64,000 nucleotides of DNA, from contig DGUL01000006.1 in assembly GCA_002394665.1 (NCBI GenBank), forward strand, positions 1-64,000, given 5' to 3'. Numbering within the stretch: the first letter of the stretch is position 1; each line of letters starts with the position of its first letter. The notes under the pieces are model-generated. The model ran no database searches. It saw only the letters and a list, made by a program, of their open reading frames with translations, and was not told where the DNA came from. The translations under genes were made by a program, and so were the position numbers. This document shows, one piece after another, positions 1 through 8,925 of this stretch. This stretch comes from Rickettsiales bacterium UBA4311. Lineage in GTDB: Bacteria > Pseudomonadota > Alphaproteobacteria > Rickettsiales > Deianiraeaceae.

Positions 1-849
1 GGTAAGTATGATGCTGCGTTGGCGTTTGTGCAATATATGTTTATACAAAATGCTACCGGTAATGTTGACCTCCCGTTCGATATAGATTCAGTTAAAGTCT
101 ACGCCTCCAGCCGCGACTTTGAATATTCTCCATTTAATCAACATTACGAGGGATATACTAGACATGCTGTTTATACGAATATCGAATACCTAGGTGGAGA
201 CAATCGGATGGACTTAAATGATTTTATTTCCACATTAAAAAATCTGGGTTTCACGCCAGACTACCCAATGTCAAGGGAATACCGTATATCGTCAAATTTT
301 ATGCAGGCGTACGACTATAGTTATTTTTTTGTAGATTTCAGTAATGCTGAATATAGTGATTCTGATAATGTTTTCGACAGCGGAATGTCTACTGCCGATT
401 ATATAAAATCTCTTGAGAATGAGAATGTGATCAATTTGATGCCTGAGCACAGTACGTATCCTGAAGGTTGGATGACGGACTGGTTGCAATCTCAAATAGA
501 GCGAAATGCTCCAAGTAATGTTAAAGGCTGGGTCGAGCCAACAACTCAAACCGAAGAGCCGACAACAGAGACAGGTGATACAACAACAGAACCAGCTGCA
601 GAACCTGAAAACAACAATACAATAGAAAACACAAACCAAAACAACACCAACAATGAAAATAAAACAAGATCAGTTTCAAGCACAAAAACATCTTACAACG
701 TTGGTCTAAATGTCGGAGCTGGTGTTGAATTTGTAATCAAAGACAGATTTACAGTTGGTGCTGAATATAGATACACCGATGTCAAAGTCAATGGTGTTAA
801 ATTCAAAACACACGATGTTGGTGTGAAGTTTGGTGTTGAATTCTTGTAA
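1..849 (+). CDS. Outer-membrane surface protein, 5'-truncated by the window edge
   Basis: The reading frame is open to base 1, so the true start lies outside the window; the first possible internal start is TTG at 19. The first two thirds are rich in Tyr, Asp and Asn and are not recognised. A low-complexity linker rich in Thr, Glu, Pro and Asn follows (about residues 175-215 counted from 19). The last 50 residues alternate polar and hydrophobic positions with Gly and aromatic residues (VGLNVGAGVEF, VGAEYRYTDV, VGVKFGVEFL), as in the closing strands of a small beta-barrel of the surface-antigen/Msp type found in Rickettsiales. The barrel part is short, so most strands must lie upstream or the long middle part is a large extracellular loop. 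A strong terminator follows. Family assignment is by pattern only. Confidence 0.6.
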   Translation, partial: GKYDAALAFVQYMFIQNATGNVDLPFDIDSVKVYASSRDFEYSPFNQHYEGYTRHAVYTNIEYLGGDNRMDLNDFISTLKNLGFTPDYPMSREYRISSNFMQAYDYSYFFVDFSNAEYSDSDNVFDSGMSTADYIKSLENENVINLMPEHSTYPEGWMTDWLQSQIERNAPSNVKGWVEPTTQTEEPTTETGDTTTEPAAEPENNNTIENTNQNNTNNENKTRSVSSTKTSYNVGLNVGAGVEFVIKDRFTVGAEYRYTDVKVNGVKFKTHDVGVKFGVEFL

Positions 850-896
850 TTGATGTTAAAATTAAAACACTATTAAAATAATAATTTGTTTTAAAC

Positions 897-943
897 AAAC
901 TCCAATAAACTCACAATTGAAGTGATGTTTATTGGAGTTTTTT
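897..943 (+). terminator. Intrinsic terminator of the outer-membrane protein gene
   Basis: A perfect 14-bp stem (897-910 with 927-940) encloses a 16-base loop and runs into six T (938-943). It lies 48 bases after the stop codon of the surface protein and separates it from the aro leader region. Confidence 0.88.
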
Positions 944-982
944 ATCACTTGACCATTATATCTTGTTAATAAGCACTTCCAC

Positions 983-1039
983 GTGAAGTTTTCATTTTTT
1001 TTTAAACATTTCTTCTTTATTCAAGAAACTGCCAAGTAG
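983..1039 (+). CDS. Phe-rich leader peptide of the aro/phe operon (pheL-like)
   Basis: An 18-codon ORF starting with GTG reads MKFSFFFKHFFFIQETAK, with seven Phe, six of them in two FFF runs. No ATG is available in this frame; a stop lies upstream at 950. The last four codons lie inside a hairpin (1025-1054). This is the layout of the attenuator leader peptides of phenylalanine operons (E. coli PheL also has two FFF runs), and the operon downstream makes phenylalanine. Function as a leader is inferred from composition, position and the overlapping alternative hairpins. In an AT-rich genome some Phe richness is expected by chance, but the link with both product and structure argues against coincidence. 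Confidence 0.65.
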   Translation: MKFSFFFKHFFFIQETAK

Positions 1040-1081
1040 TTTGTTGGTAGTTTCAATGACCGCTTCAAAAAACCAAAACTA
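1009..1081 (+). promoter_or_regulatory. Candidate phenylalanine attenuator (alternative hairpins)
   Basis: Four segments can pair in mutually exclusive ways. Segment 1 (TTTCTT, 1009-1014, in the His-Phe-Phe codons) pairs with AAGAAA at 1023-1028. Segment 2 (GAAACTGCCAA, 1025-1035) pairs over 11 positions, one of them G:U, with segment 3 (TTGGTAGTTTC, 1044-1054). The 5' side of segment 3 (1037-1047) can pair with CCAAAACTA at 1073-1081 with a 2-base bulge, and a T/A-rich tract runs from there to the ATG at 1121. This matches the 1:2 / 2:3 / 3:4 scheme of attenuation: a ribosome stalled at Phe codons would free segment 2 and favour 2:3. The last hairpin is weak and the T tract starts several bases after it, so control of translation start is an alternative to transcription termination. 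Confidence 0.55.
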
Positions 1082-1120
1082 AGGACAATTTTATAATTTT
1101 ATTTTATTTTTTATTTTTTT

Positions 1121-2023
1121 ATGTCTGTAAAAATTATTGCTGGTCCTTGTTCTGTGAATAATGATAATATTAAAGAATTGCACGAAATTGCTTCGTTAAA
1201 TTCAACAAGTCAAAAAGTTATTTATGGTATTCGTATCGTTGGTCTGAAATCACGAACCGAATTAAAACACTCAGCAGAATATATGGGGCTTGATTTTGAC
1301 GTTCATTTGAAATTATGCCAAGATTTAATTAACGGCGTATATTCTCTTACCCCGAATTTAACTTACCCAAGTGTTGAAATTGCAAAAAATGTTGTTGCAA
1401 AATATGGCGATTTAAAAATTGCCAGTGAAGTCGTTGACCCTGTTCTGCAAATTCCGGTTTATGCAGAAAACCTTGGCAGTAATTTCATACCTTGGAACCC
1501 TGCGGTATCTCAACTTGGTTGGCCTATGGGAATTATCGGAGATTATGCAAAAAAATACAATCTTTCCATTGGAATTAAAAACGCAAAAAACCTTGGAACT
1601 TCAATAGTTGAAAGTGAAATTCATAATCAAAACGCTCCGATGGAAAAAGTTTGGAAAGGTTTGGCAACATATACAGGAATTCATAATAACAAAGAAAGAA
1701 TTATAATGATACATCGCGGTATTGACGACCCTTTAAAAGGAGATTATAGAAATTTCCCAGTGCATAAATGTGCTGAAAGGGTAAAAAAAACAACTGGTTA
1801 TCAAATGTGGTTTGATCCAAGTCATACTTGCGGACCAAAATTAAGAGATAAAATCGTTGATATATCTGTTGAAGCTTTGAAAATGAAAATGGAAAACGGA
1901 CAATATTTATACGATGGACTTTTAATTGAATGCGGGACATCGACAACGGATACGGAACAGCATATAACAATAAAAGAATTATTACAATTGATTGAAAAAA
2001 TAGGTTCTTTCAGGGAGATTTAG
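1121..2023 (+). CDS. 3-deoxy-7-phosphoheptulonate (DAHP) synthase, class I
   Basis: First enzyme of the shikimate pathway, joining phosphoenolpyruvate and erythrose-4-phosphate. The 300-residue protein starts with the family signature AGPCSV and carries MIHRGI, DPSHTCG (about residue 235) and an IECGTSTTDTEQHIT segment near the end, matching the type I DAHP synthase TIM barrel. It is shorter than E. coli AroF/G/H (about 350) and I see no added regulatory domain, so feedback control may be absent and the upstream attenuator may be the main control. It is the first gene of a seven-gene operon; aroB begins 7 bases after its stop. The ATG is preceded by a long T-rich stretch without a Shine-Dalgarno sequence. 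The related KDO-8-P synthase is less likely given the neighbours. Confidence 0.85.
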   Translation: MSVKIIAGPCSVNNDNIKELHEIASLNSTSQKVIYGIRIVGLKSRTELKHSAEYMGLDFDVHLKLCQDLINGVYSLTPNLTYPSVEIAKNVVAKYGDLKIASEVVDPVLQIPVYAENLGSNFIPWNPAVSQLGWPMGIIGDYAKKYNLSIGIKNAKNLGTSIVESEIHNQNAPMEKVWKGLATYTGIHNNKERIIMIHRGIDDPLKGDYRNFPVHKCAERVKKTTGYQMWFDPSHTCGPKLRDKIVDISVEALKMKMENGQYLYDGLLIECGTSTTDTEQHITIKELLQLIEKIGSFREI

Positions 2024-2030
2024 TTTTTTT

Positions 2031-3091
2031 ATGGAAAGAAATAAAGAAATATTGCTCGGTTGTGATATTTTTGCAAACGTTAGCAAAATATTGGATTTAA
2101 AAAAATATTCAAAAGTCGTTCTAATAACAGGGGAAAAAATTTATAACCTTTGGAAAAAAACAATAGATAAAGCTTTGCAATTTGATGCAAAAATTTTACT
2201 TCCAACTGGCGAAACGACAAAAAACATCGACAACGTCAGCTACATTTGCCGGAAACTTTTAGAAGCAGAGGCAGACAGAAAAAGCTTAATCATAAATCTC
2301 GGTGGCGGTATGATTACCGACTTGGGTGGCTTTTGTGCTTCAATTTATATGCGAGGAATTGAATACATAAACGTCCCGACGTCATTGCTTGCAATGGTTG
2401 ATGCTTCAATTGGTGGTAAAAATGGCATAAATTTTTGTGATGTACAAAATATAATCGGCACATTCGACAAACCTAAAAAAGTGATAATTGATGTTAATTT
2501 TTTAGAAACTTTACCGATCAGAGAGTTTAATTCTGCTTATGGAGAAATAATAAAGCACGCAATCATTAAAAGCCGTAAATACTTTAATTTTTAGCAAATT
2601 TTCCACCTTCAAAAAGACCGCAAAAAAGTGAATTGATTAAAATTATTAAACAATCTTTGAAGATAAAAAAACATTTTGCCGGCAACGATTTTAAGGAAAG
2701 AGGACGAAGGAAAGTGTTGAATTTCGGTCATACGATTGGACACGCTATTGAAGCAATTGGGATGAATTTAAAAGAGCCATTTTTGCACGGAGAAGCTGTT
2801 TTATTGGGAATGTATTTTGAGACAAAAATTGCAGGCGAAAAAGGACTTTTACACCATAATAATGCCGATACAATTAGTGATTGCTTGTTTATCTATGGGC
2901 TTGGAGATTTACTTAAAAAGATGAAAGAGAATAAAACCATTTTTACAATAGAAGAACTTTTGAATAAAATAAAAAAAGACAAAAAAAATAAAAATGGAGC
3001 CATCAAAATGGTTTTACCAACAAAGATTGGTAAGTGTAAATATGATATTTCTGTTGACGAGGAAATAATAAAAAAGTGTTTGAAAATTTAA
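2031..3091 (+). pseudogene. aroB: 3-dehydroquinate synthase AroB, interrupted by a one-base frameshift
   Basis: Converts DAHP to 3-dehydroquinate. The N-terminal part (2031-2594) has the NAD-binding LGGGMITDLGGF and the VPTSLLAMVDASIGGK segment; the C-terminal part (in another frame, open from 2588 to 3091) has LNFGHTIGHAIE and LHGEAVLLGM, which hold the metal-binding His residues. The frames meet at a run of five T (2588-2592): one frame ends KYFNF-stop and the other continues FLANFPPSKR. Joined, the protein is about 352 residues, normal for AroB, and every motif is kept. The lesion is therefore a single indel in an otherwise intact gene: a sequencing error, a recent inactivation or slippage. 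It overlaps no other gene and aroA starts 3 bases after its stop. Confidence 0.85.
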
Positions 3092-3094
3092 AAA

Positions 3095-4422
3095 ATGACT
3101 GAAAAAAATGCAATCATTTCAAAAATTGATTTGAAAAACATAAATTTGAAAGACATAAAAATAAATGTTTCATCTTCAAAAAGTTATTTAAATCGTGCTT
3201 TAATTCTTGCATCAATTTCTCCATCTCAAACGATTTTAACAAACATCAATGACATATGCGATGATGTCAAAGAAATGATTGAAGCACTTAAAAAAATAGG
3301 AGTTAAAATTAAATTGCATAAAAATAAAAAAGACAAAATAGAAATTACAATTTTTGGCACAAATGGTAAATTTACACAACCAAAAGATAAAATCATCAAC
3401 TGCGGATTGGGCGGAACGACAACACGTTTTTTACTCGGATTGTCTGCATTGTTTAAATTTGATATTACAATTACGGCACAAGGAAAAATGCTTGAAAGAC
3501 CTCTAAAGGAAATGTTGGATTTTTTAAAAACCATTGGTAAAGAAATTCTTTATTTAAACAAAGAAGATTGCCTACCGGTTTTGATAAAACATAAAAATTG
3601 TTGTAATGTAAAAAAAATCAATCTTGACGGCAGTAAGAGCAGTCAATTTTTGTCATCAATTTTAATGGTCGCAAGCAAGCTAAAAATTGAAGAAATTGAA
3701 GTTAAAAACTTAGTTTCAAAATCGTATGTAAATATCACTTTAGATGTTTTAAAGAAATTTGGCCTCAACTTTAAACATCAGGCCACTGACGATACGATAA
3801 TTTACAAACTCGGTAAAAGTATAAAAAATAACAACAAAAAAATTAACAAAATTGAAATTGAAAAAGATTGGAGCTCTGCATCTTATTTTTTAGCTTTGCA
3901 GTATCTCCTAAAAATCAAAAAAGACCTGCTTCAAATATCGCAAAAATCTTCACAAGGTGATGCGAAATTTATAAAAATACTTCAGAGAATTGATGAATAT
4001 AAACGGAAAAAAGAAAAAAAAAACCTTTAATTTTAAATATGAGAAATATGCCAGATGTCTCAATGACGGCAATGATTATTTGTGCTTTACAAGATTTTAC
4101 AACAAAAATCACAGGACTCAAAACTTTAAAAATTAAAGAATGCGATAGACTTACTGCGATGCAAAATGAATTACAAAAAGTTGGAATAAAAACCAAAGTA
4201 TCACCAAATTTCGATGCTATAACAATCTACGGAAACGAAAATTTTATTCTAAAAACACAAGTTGAAATTGAAACATACAACGACCACAGAATTGCAATGT
4301 GTTTTGCAATTTTAGGGACAAAAATTGGCAATCTGAAAATCAAAAATTGTAATGTCATTAAAAAATCGTTTCCAAATTTTTGGCAAGAGTTAGCGAAATT
4401 TAATTGTGTACAAATAGCATAA
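3095..4422 (+). pseudogene. aroA: EPSP synthase AroA, frame broken at an A10 tract
   Basis: 3-phosphoshikimate 1-carboxyvinyltransferase. The first frame (3095-4030) has SSSKSYLNRALILAS, GLGGTTTRFLLG, LERPLKEML, DGSKSSQF and EKDWSSASYFLA; the second (to 4422) has PDVSMTAM, IKECDRLTAM and YNDHRIAM, so the active-site residues of both domains are all present. The frames change exactly at ten consecutive A (4014-4023): the first frame reads EKKNL-stop and the second continues KPLILNMRNMPD. Joined length is about 440 residues, as expected. In AT-rich symbionts such A tracts are known sites where RNA polymerase slippage restores the frame, so expression of some full-length protein is possible; an indel error in the assembly is equally possible. 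Confidence 0.85.
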
Positions 4423-4423
4423 T

Positions 4424-6472
4424 ATGAGAGTTATATTGCTTGGTTTTAGATATTCCGGAAAAAGCACAATAGGAAGGGAAATTGCGAAATTAAACAACCT
4501 GAACTTTATTGATATTGATTTGGAAATTGAAAAATCACAACAAAAAAACATCAATGAAATTATTAAAAAATACGGCTGGAAACGTTTTCGTGAGCTTGAA
4601 TTACAAAAATATAAAAATCATCTAAATGATGACGAAATTGTAATTTCCTGCGGTGGTGGCTTTGCTGTAAATGAATATCGCGGACAAGAAGAGCAACTAC
4701 TTTTGCGACAAGAAAAAGGATTAAAAATACTTTTTGAAATCGATAAAAAAACACTTATTGCAAGAATAAAAACTTCAAGCCAACGTCCTAATATTAGCGG
4801 AGAAAATGACATTATTGTTGAAAACACGAATTTATACAACCAAAGATACGAGCTTTATAACAATCTTGATTACGATGCAAAAATTGATACTTCAAACGAT
4901 AACTTTATAAATGCAGTCAAAGAAAATCAATTATTTTGCGTCGTTGGCTCGCCAGTTTGGCATTCTTTATCTCCAAAAATACACAACACTTTTTTTGAAA
5001 AAATGGAAAACAACAAAGAAATAAATAAAAACTTTTTATACACAAAAATTGAGATAAAAAAGGAGAGTTTTACAAAAATAACCGATATAATAAAACTTTT
5101 CAATATTCGTGGAATGTCAATAACCTCGCCGTTTAAACAAGAAATTTTAAAAATTGCTGATACAATTGATGAAGAAAGTAAAAAAATAGGGGCTATAAAC
5201 ACTATACTTATTGACAAAAACCACAAAATAAATGGCTACAATACTGACTGGTTTGGCGTTGTTGAAGCTATAAAAAAACATTGCGGAAATAATCTCAAAA
5301 TTCAAAGAATTGCAATTTTTGGCTCCGGAGGAGGAGCAAAATCAGCAGTAGTAGGATGCTTAAAATATACACAAAACATTGCAATGTTTAACAGAACGAA
5401 GGAAAAAAATGATGAATTTGCAAAACAAAACAATATCAAAAGCCTCTCGCTTCAAGAATTTAACGGCAATAATTTTGACATCGTAATAAATGCAACAACC
5501 TTGGGATTAAATAACAACAACGCGATTTTATCCGAATCGCAATTAAATAAACAGATTGTTTTTGATATGGTTTATAGTCCACTGAAAACACAACTTTTAA
5601 AAAATGCTTTATTAAAAAAGTGTAAAATAATTTACGGCACAGAAATGCTTATTTATCAGGCAAAAAAGCAATTTGAAAAATTTTGCAATGTTAAGTTAGG
5701 CAAAGAAATTTGTGAAAAAGTTTTACAAGAAATACAGCCAAAAGATTATAAAAAATGCGTCGTTATTCGTGGAGAAACGGCTGAAGAAATTATAAAAAAT
5801 TTAAAGAAAGCGAGTAAATATACTAATTTTTGTGAATTAAGAGTTGATTATATTAAAAAGTTGTCAAAAAAAGACATCAATAAAATTGCAGAAGAAATAT
5901 TGAAAATCAAAGAAGAACGACAAAAATATAATGAATTAAATTATTTTGAGACGATTTTTACTTGCAGAAACATCAAAAATGGCGGAAATTTTAAAGGTAA
6001 TTTTGTAAAACAAAAAAATATTATTCATTATGCGGTTTTGTTAAATATTTTTGAATTTCTTGATGTAGATATAAATGAAATTGAAAAAATAAAACCACTA
6101 TTAAAAAACGATAAAACCGATACTCAAATAATAGTTTCTTATCATAATTTTAATACCTGTTTATCGTTTTTAAAAACATCAAAATTGATTGAAAAAATGT
6201 TAAAATATAGCGAGATCGTAAAAGTTGCAATGAACATTCAAAAGGAAGAAGATATTGAAACTATGAAAAAGATTTTGGAAAAATACACAAGTAAAAGTAA
6301 AAAAATAATTTTTGCCCCAATGTGCGAAGATAAGAAAGTTAGAATTTTGGCCTATTATCTTGGTAGTTGGACGAATTTTATTTGCTTAAATGAAACAGAA
6401 AAAACAGCAAACGGACAATTAACTTTAAAAGATATGGAGAAAATGTTTTGTAAAAAATGTAGCGGTAATTGA
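4424..6472 (+). CDS. Trifunctional shikimate kinase - shikimate dehydrogenase - dehydroquinate dehydratase fusion
   Basis: One 682-residue frame carries three pathway enzymes. Residues 1-165 are shikimate kinase (AroK): P-loop GFRYSGKST, FIDIDLEIE, RELE and SCGGG. Residues about 168-425 are shikimate dehydrogenase (AroE): SLSPKIHN, the Lys of SPFKQE, the Asp of NTDWFG, FGSGGGAKSA and NATTLG. Residues about 441-682 are type I 3-dehydroquinate dehydratase (AroD): ELRVDYI, TCRNIKNGG, the His of SYHNF and the Schiff-base Lys of VKVAMN, about 27 residues apart as in E. coli (His143/Lys170). The order K-E-D differs from plant and chlamydial D-E fusions and from the fungal AROM protein, where K is followed by D then E. 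All key residues seem intact and no frameshift is seen. It starts one base after the aroA stop codon. Confidence 0.92.
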   Translation: MRVILLGFRYSGKSTIGREIAKLNNLNFIDIDLEIEKSQQKNINEIIKKYGWKRFRELELQKYKNHLNDDEIVISCGGGFAVNEYRGQEEQLLLRQEKGLKILFEIDKKTLIARIKTSSQRPNISGENDIIVENTNLYNQRYELYNNLDYDAKIDTSNDNFINAVKENQLFCVVGSPVWHSLSPKIHNTFFEKMENNKEINKNFLYTKIEIKKESFTKITDIIKLFNIRGMSITSPFKQEILKIADTIDEESKKIGAINTILIDKNHKINGYNTDWFGVVEAIKKHCGNNLKIQRIAIFGSGGGAKSAVVGCLKYTQNIAMFNRTKEKNDEFAKQNNIKSLSLQEFNGNNFDIVINATTLGLNNNNAILSESQLNKQIVFDMVYSPLKTQLLKNALLKKCKIIYGTEMLIYQAKKQFEKFCNVKLGKEICEKVLQEIQPKDYKKCVVIRGETAEEIIKNLKKASKYTNFCELRVDYIKKLSKKDINKIAEEILKIKEERQKYNELNYFETIFTCRNIKNGGNFKGNFVKQKNIIHYAVLLNIFEFLDVDINEIEKIKPLLKNDKTDTQIIVSYHNFNTCLSFLKTSKLIEKMLKYSEIVKVAMNIQKEEDIETMKKILEKYTSKSKKIIFAPMCEDKKVRILAYYLGSWTNFICLNETEKTANGQLTLKDMEKMFCKKCSGN

Positions 6473-6475
6473 TTT

Positions 6476-7558
6476 ATGTCAGGTAATAGTTTTGGAGAAA
6501 ATTTTAGAATTACAACTTTCGGCGAAAGCCACGGAGAAGCCATCGGATGCGTCATAGATGGATGTCCTTCTTTGCTTGAAATTACAGAAGAAAATATTCA
6601 AAAAGAACTTGATAAACGTAAACCGGGGCAAAACGAAATAACAACTCCAAGACAGGAAAAAGATAAAGTAAAAATTCTATCAGGAGTTTTTAATGGAAAA
6701 ACAACGGGTGCACCAATTTGTTTGATTATTTATAATGAAAATCAAAATTCAAAAGATTATAGTGAAATTTCCAACATTTTTCGTTGTGGACACGCAGATT
6801 TTACTTATCAAATGAAATACGGAATTCGTGATTATCGCGGAGGCGGAAGGTCATCAGCTCGTGAGACGACTTGCAAAGTTGCCGGTGGAGCTATTGCGAA
6901 AAAATATCTAAAAGAAAAATTTGGCATTAAAATTATGGCTTACACAAATAGCATTTATAACATCAAATGTGACTTAAAATGCAATGAAATAACGCAAAAA
7001 ATGATCGATAAAAACCAAACCAAATGCCCTGACGACAAGGCAAGCCAAAAAATGATTGAAATCATTAAAACAATGCAAGAAAATGGAAACTCCGTTGGCG
7101 GTTCCGTTAGATGTCTGGTGAAAAATGTTCCAATTGGGCTTGGAGAGCCTGTTTTTGACAAACTTTCCGCACGCCTTGCTTATGCAATGATTGGAATAAA
7201 TGCCTCAAAAGCTTTTGAAATTGGCGAAGGTTTTAACTCTTCTTGTTTAACTGGGGAAGAAAATAACGACGAATTTTATAATGAAAATGGAGAAATAAAG
7301 ACAAAAACAAATCATTGCGGTGGAATATTAGGAGGTATTTCAAACGGACAAATTATTGATTTTACAACATATTTTAAACCAATAGCAACAATCAAAAAAG
7401 AACAAAATACAATAAATACAAATTTTGAAAATGTAAAATTACAAATCACAAAAGGGCGACACGACCCTTGCTGCATTCCGCGTGCCGTTCCTGTTGTTGA
7501 AGCAATGACGGCATTGGTTTTAATGGATTTTGTTTTATTCAATAAAAGGTTTTTGTAG
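6476..7558 (+). CDS. aroC: Chorismate synthase
   Basis: Removes phosphate from EPSP to give chorismate, using reduced FMN. The 360-residue length is standard. The N-terminus SGNSFGENFRITTFGESHG is the first family signature; RGGGRSSARET follows near residue 125 and the C-terminal KGRHDPCCIPRAVPVVEAM holds the RHDP signature. ATG 6476 follows the preceding stop by 3 bases, so it is cotranscribed and probably translationally linked. This completes the shikimate trunk in the operon; the next two genes turn chorismate into phenylalanine. Confidence 0.95.
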   Translation: MSGNSFGENFRITTFGESHGEAIGCVIDGCPSLLEITEENIQKELDKRKPGQNEITTPRQEKDKVKILSGVFNGKTTGAPICLIIYNENQNSKDYSEISNIFRCGHADFTYQMKYGIRDYRGGGRSSARETTCKVAGGAIAKKYLKEKFGIKIMAYTNSIYNIKCDLKCNEITQKMIDKNQTKCPDDKASQKMIEIIKTMQENGNSVGGSVRCLVKNVPIGLGEPVFDKLSARLAYAMIGINASKAFEIGEGFNSSCLTGEENNDEFYNENGEIKTKTNHCGGILGGISNGQIIDFTTYFKPIATIKKEQNTINTNFENVKLQITKGRHDPCCIPRAVPVVEAMTALVLMDFVLFNKRFL

Positions 7559-7588
7559 TTTTTTTTATTGGTTTTATTTGTTTTTTTT

Positions 7589-8902
7589 ATGCTTGAGAAG
7601 TTAAGAATTGAAATTGATGATGTTGACGAACATATCGTTGAATTGCTGGCTAAAAGAGTTGAGATTGTTAAAAAAATAGGAGAATATAAAAAAAATAACG
7701 ACATTGCTGTTTTAGATGAAGAAAGATTTAAAAAAGTGCTTAAAAATGTAAAAGACAAAGCAGAAAAAAAAGCAGTTTCAAGTGAATTTATTTGTGATAT
7801 TTATAAAAAAATTCATTCTTGGATGTGCGAAATTGAAAACAACCACCTCAAAGACGATGATACCGAAAGCAATAATTTTGTTTGTAGCAATTTAAAAAAT
7901 TTAAAACCATATCCTGTGCCTGTTTTTGGCGACGAATGGACTTTGTTGAACAGCAATGAAAATCACTTTTTTGACTACGAAGACAATGATAAAATAAACT
8001 ATTATCCTCATAACTGGTTAGCTTTGATAGAAACAATGTCAAAATTTTATAAATGTGAAGAAAACGAAATTACAATTACAAACGGAACAGAAAGTGCAAT
8101 TGAATTGATAATTAAAGCATTTTGCGAAGAAACTGATAAAGTTTTAATATGCTCGCCGACATTTGTTTTATATCAACATAGTGCAACTTGCAACAACATT
8201 GATTTTGTTGACGTTCCGCTTTTAAAAAATAACTATCAACTTGATGTAGAAAACATCTTAAACATTTCAAAAAATGAAAAAATTAAAATCGCCTTTATTC
8301 CAACGCCAACGGCACCGCTTGGAAATTCATTAAACCAAGATGATATTTTAAAACTAATTAAAGAAATGCCGAAAACAATTTTTGTTATAGACGAAGCTTA
8401 TACTGAATTTACGAACAATGAAACATTTATTAAAAAAATCAAAAATTACAAAAACATTATTGTCTTGAGAACATTATCAAAATTCTTCGGTATGGCAGGT
8501 TTGCGAGTTGGTTTTGCAATTTCCAGTAGCAAAAATATTGATGCTATAAACATCGTAAAACCAGTTTATCCAGTTTCAAGATTATCTATTGATAGAGTTT
8601 TGAAGGTTTTTAATGACAAACAAAAATTGAGTGAACTTTTAGGAAACAGACAAACAATAAGAGATGAGGTAAAACGAGCGGCAAAAGAACTTCGTCAATT
8701 GCCTTGTGTTGAAAAAGTTTTTGACAGCGAAACAAATTTTTACTTTGTAATTTTTAAAGATTTACAGAAAGCTTTAAAAGCTTTGCAAGAGGCAAAAATC
8801 GTTATTCAAAATGCAAGCAAACAAATTGAAAACGGAGCAAGAATTACAATAGGAACAAAAGAACAAAATGATAAACTTATTGAAGTTTTGAGCAAAATTT
8901 AA
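7589..8902 (+). CDS. Chorismate mutase - HisC-like aromatic aminotransferase fusion
   Basis: Residues 1-85 are an AroQ-class chorismate mutase (chorismate to prephenate): LRIEIDDVDEHIVELLAKR, then KKIGEYKK and DEERFKKVL, supplying the Arg/Lys residues that bind the substrate. The rest is a fold type I PLP aminotransferase of the histidinol-phosphate aminotransferase branch: NSNEN, NGTESAIEL, PTPTAPLGN, IDEAYTEF and the PLP lysine in TLSKFFGMAGLRVGF. With the dehydratase next door, the likely job is transamination of phenylpyruvate to phenylalanine; a role in histidine synthesis cannot be excluded but has no support here. The frame extends to TTG 7568 but ATG 7589 is chosen because the mutase helix starts there. 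A mutase fused to this type of aminotransferase is unusual. Confidence 0.85.
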   Translation: MLEKLRIEIDDVDEHIVELLAKRVEIVKKIGEYKKNNDIAVLDEERFKKVLKNVKDKAEKKAVSSEFICDIYKKIHSWMCEIENNHLKDDDTESNNFVCSNLKNLKPYPVPVFGDEWTLLNSNENHFFDYEDNDKINYYPHNWLALIETMSKFYKCEENEITITNGTESAIELIIKAFCEETDKVLICSPTFVLYQHSATCNNIDFVDVPLLKNNYQLDVENILNISKNEKIKIAFIPTPTAPLGNSLNQDDILKLIKEMPKTIFVIDEAYTEFTNNETFIKKIKNYKNIIVLRTLSKFFGMAGLRVGFAISSSKNIDAINIVKPVYPVSRLSIDRVLKVFNDKQKLSELLGNRQTIRDEVKRAAKELRQLPCVEKVFDSETNFYFVIFKDLQKALKALQEAKIVIQNASKQIENGARITIGTKEQNDKLIEVLSKI

Positions 8903-8925
8903 AAAACCAAAAATTTAAATGAAAT

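Noticed and set aside
1025..1054. Reading the hairpin before the aro operon as a plain terminator
   Set aside because: No T tract follows directly, and it overlaps the Phe leader stop codon, so a regulatory hairpin is the better reading.
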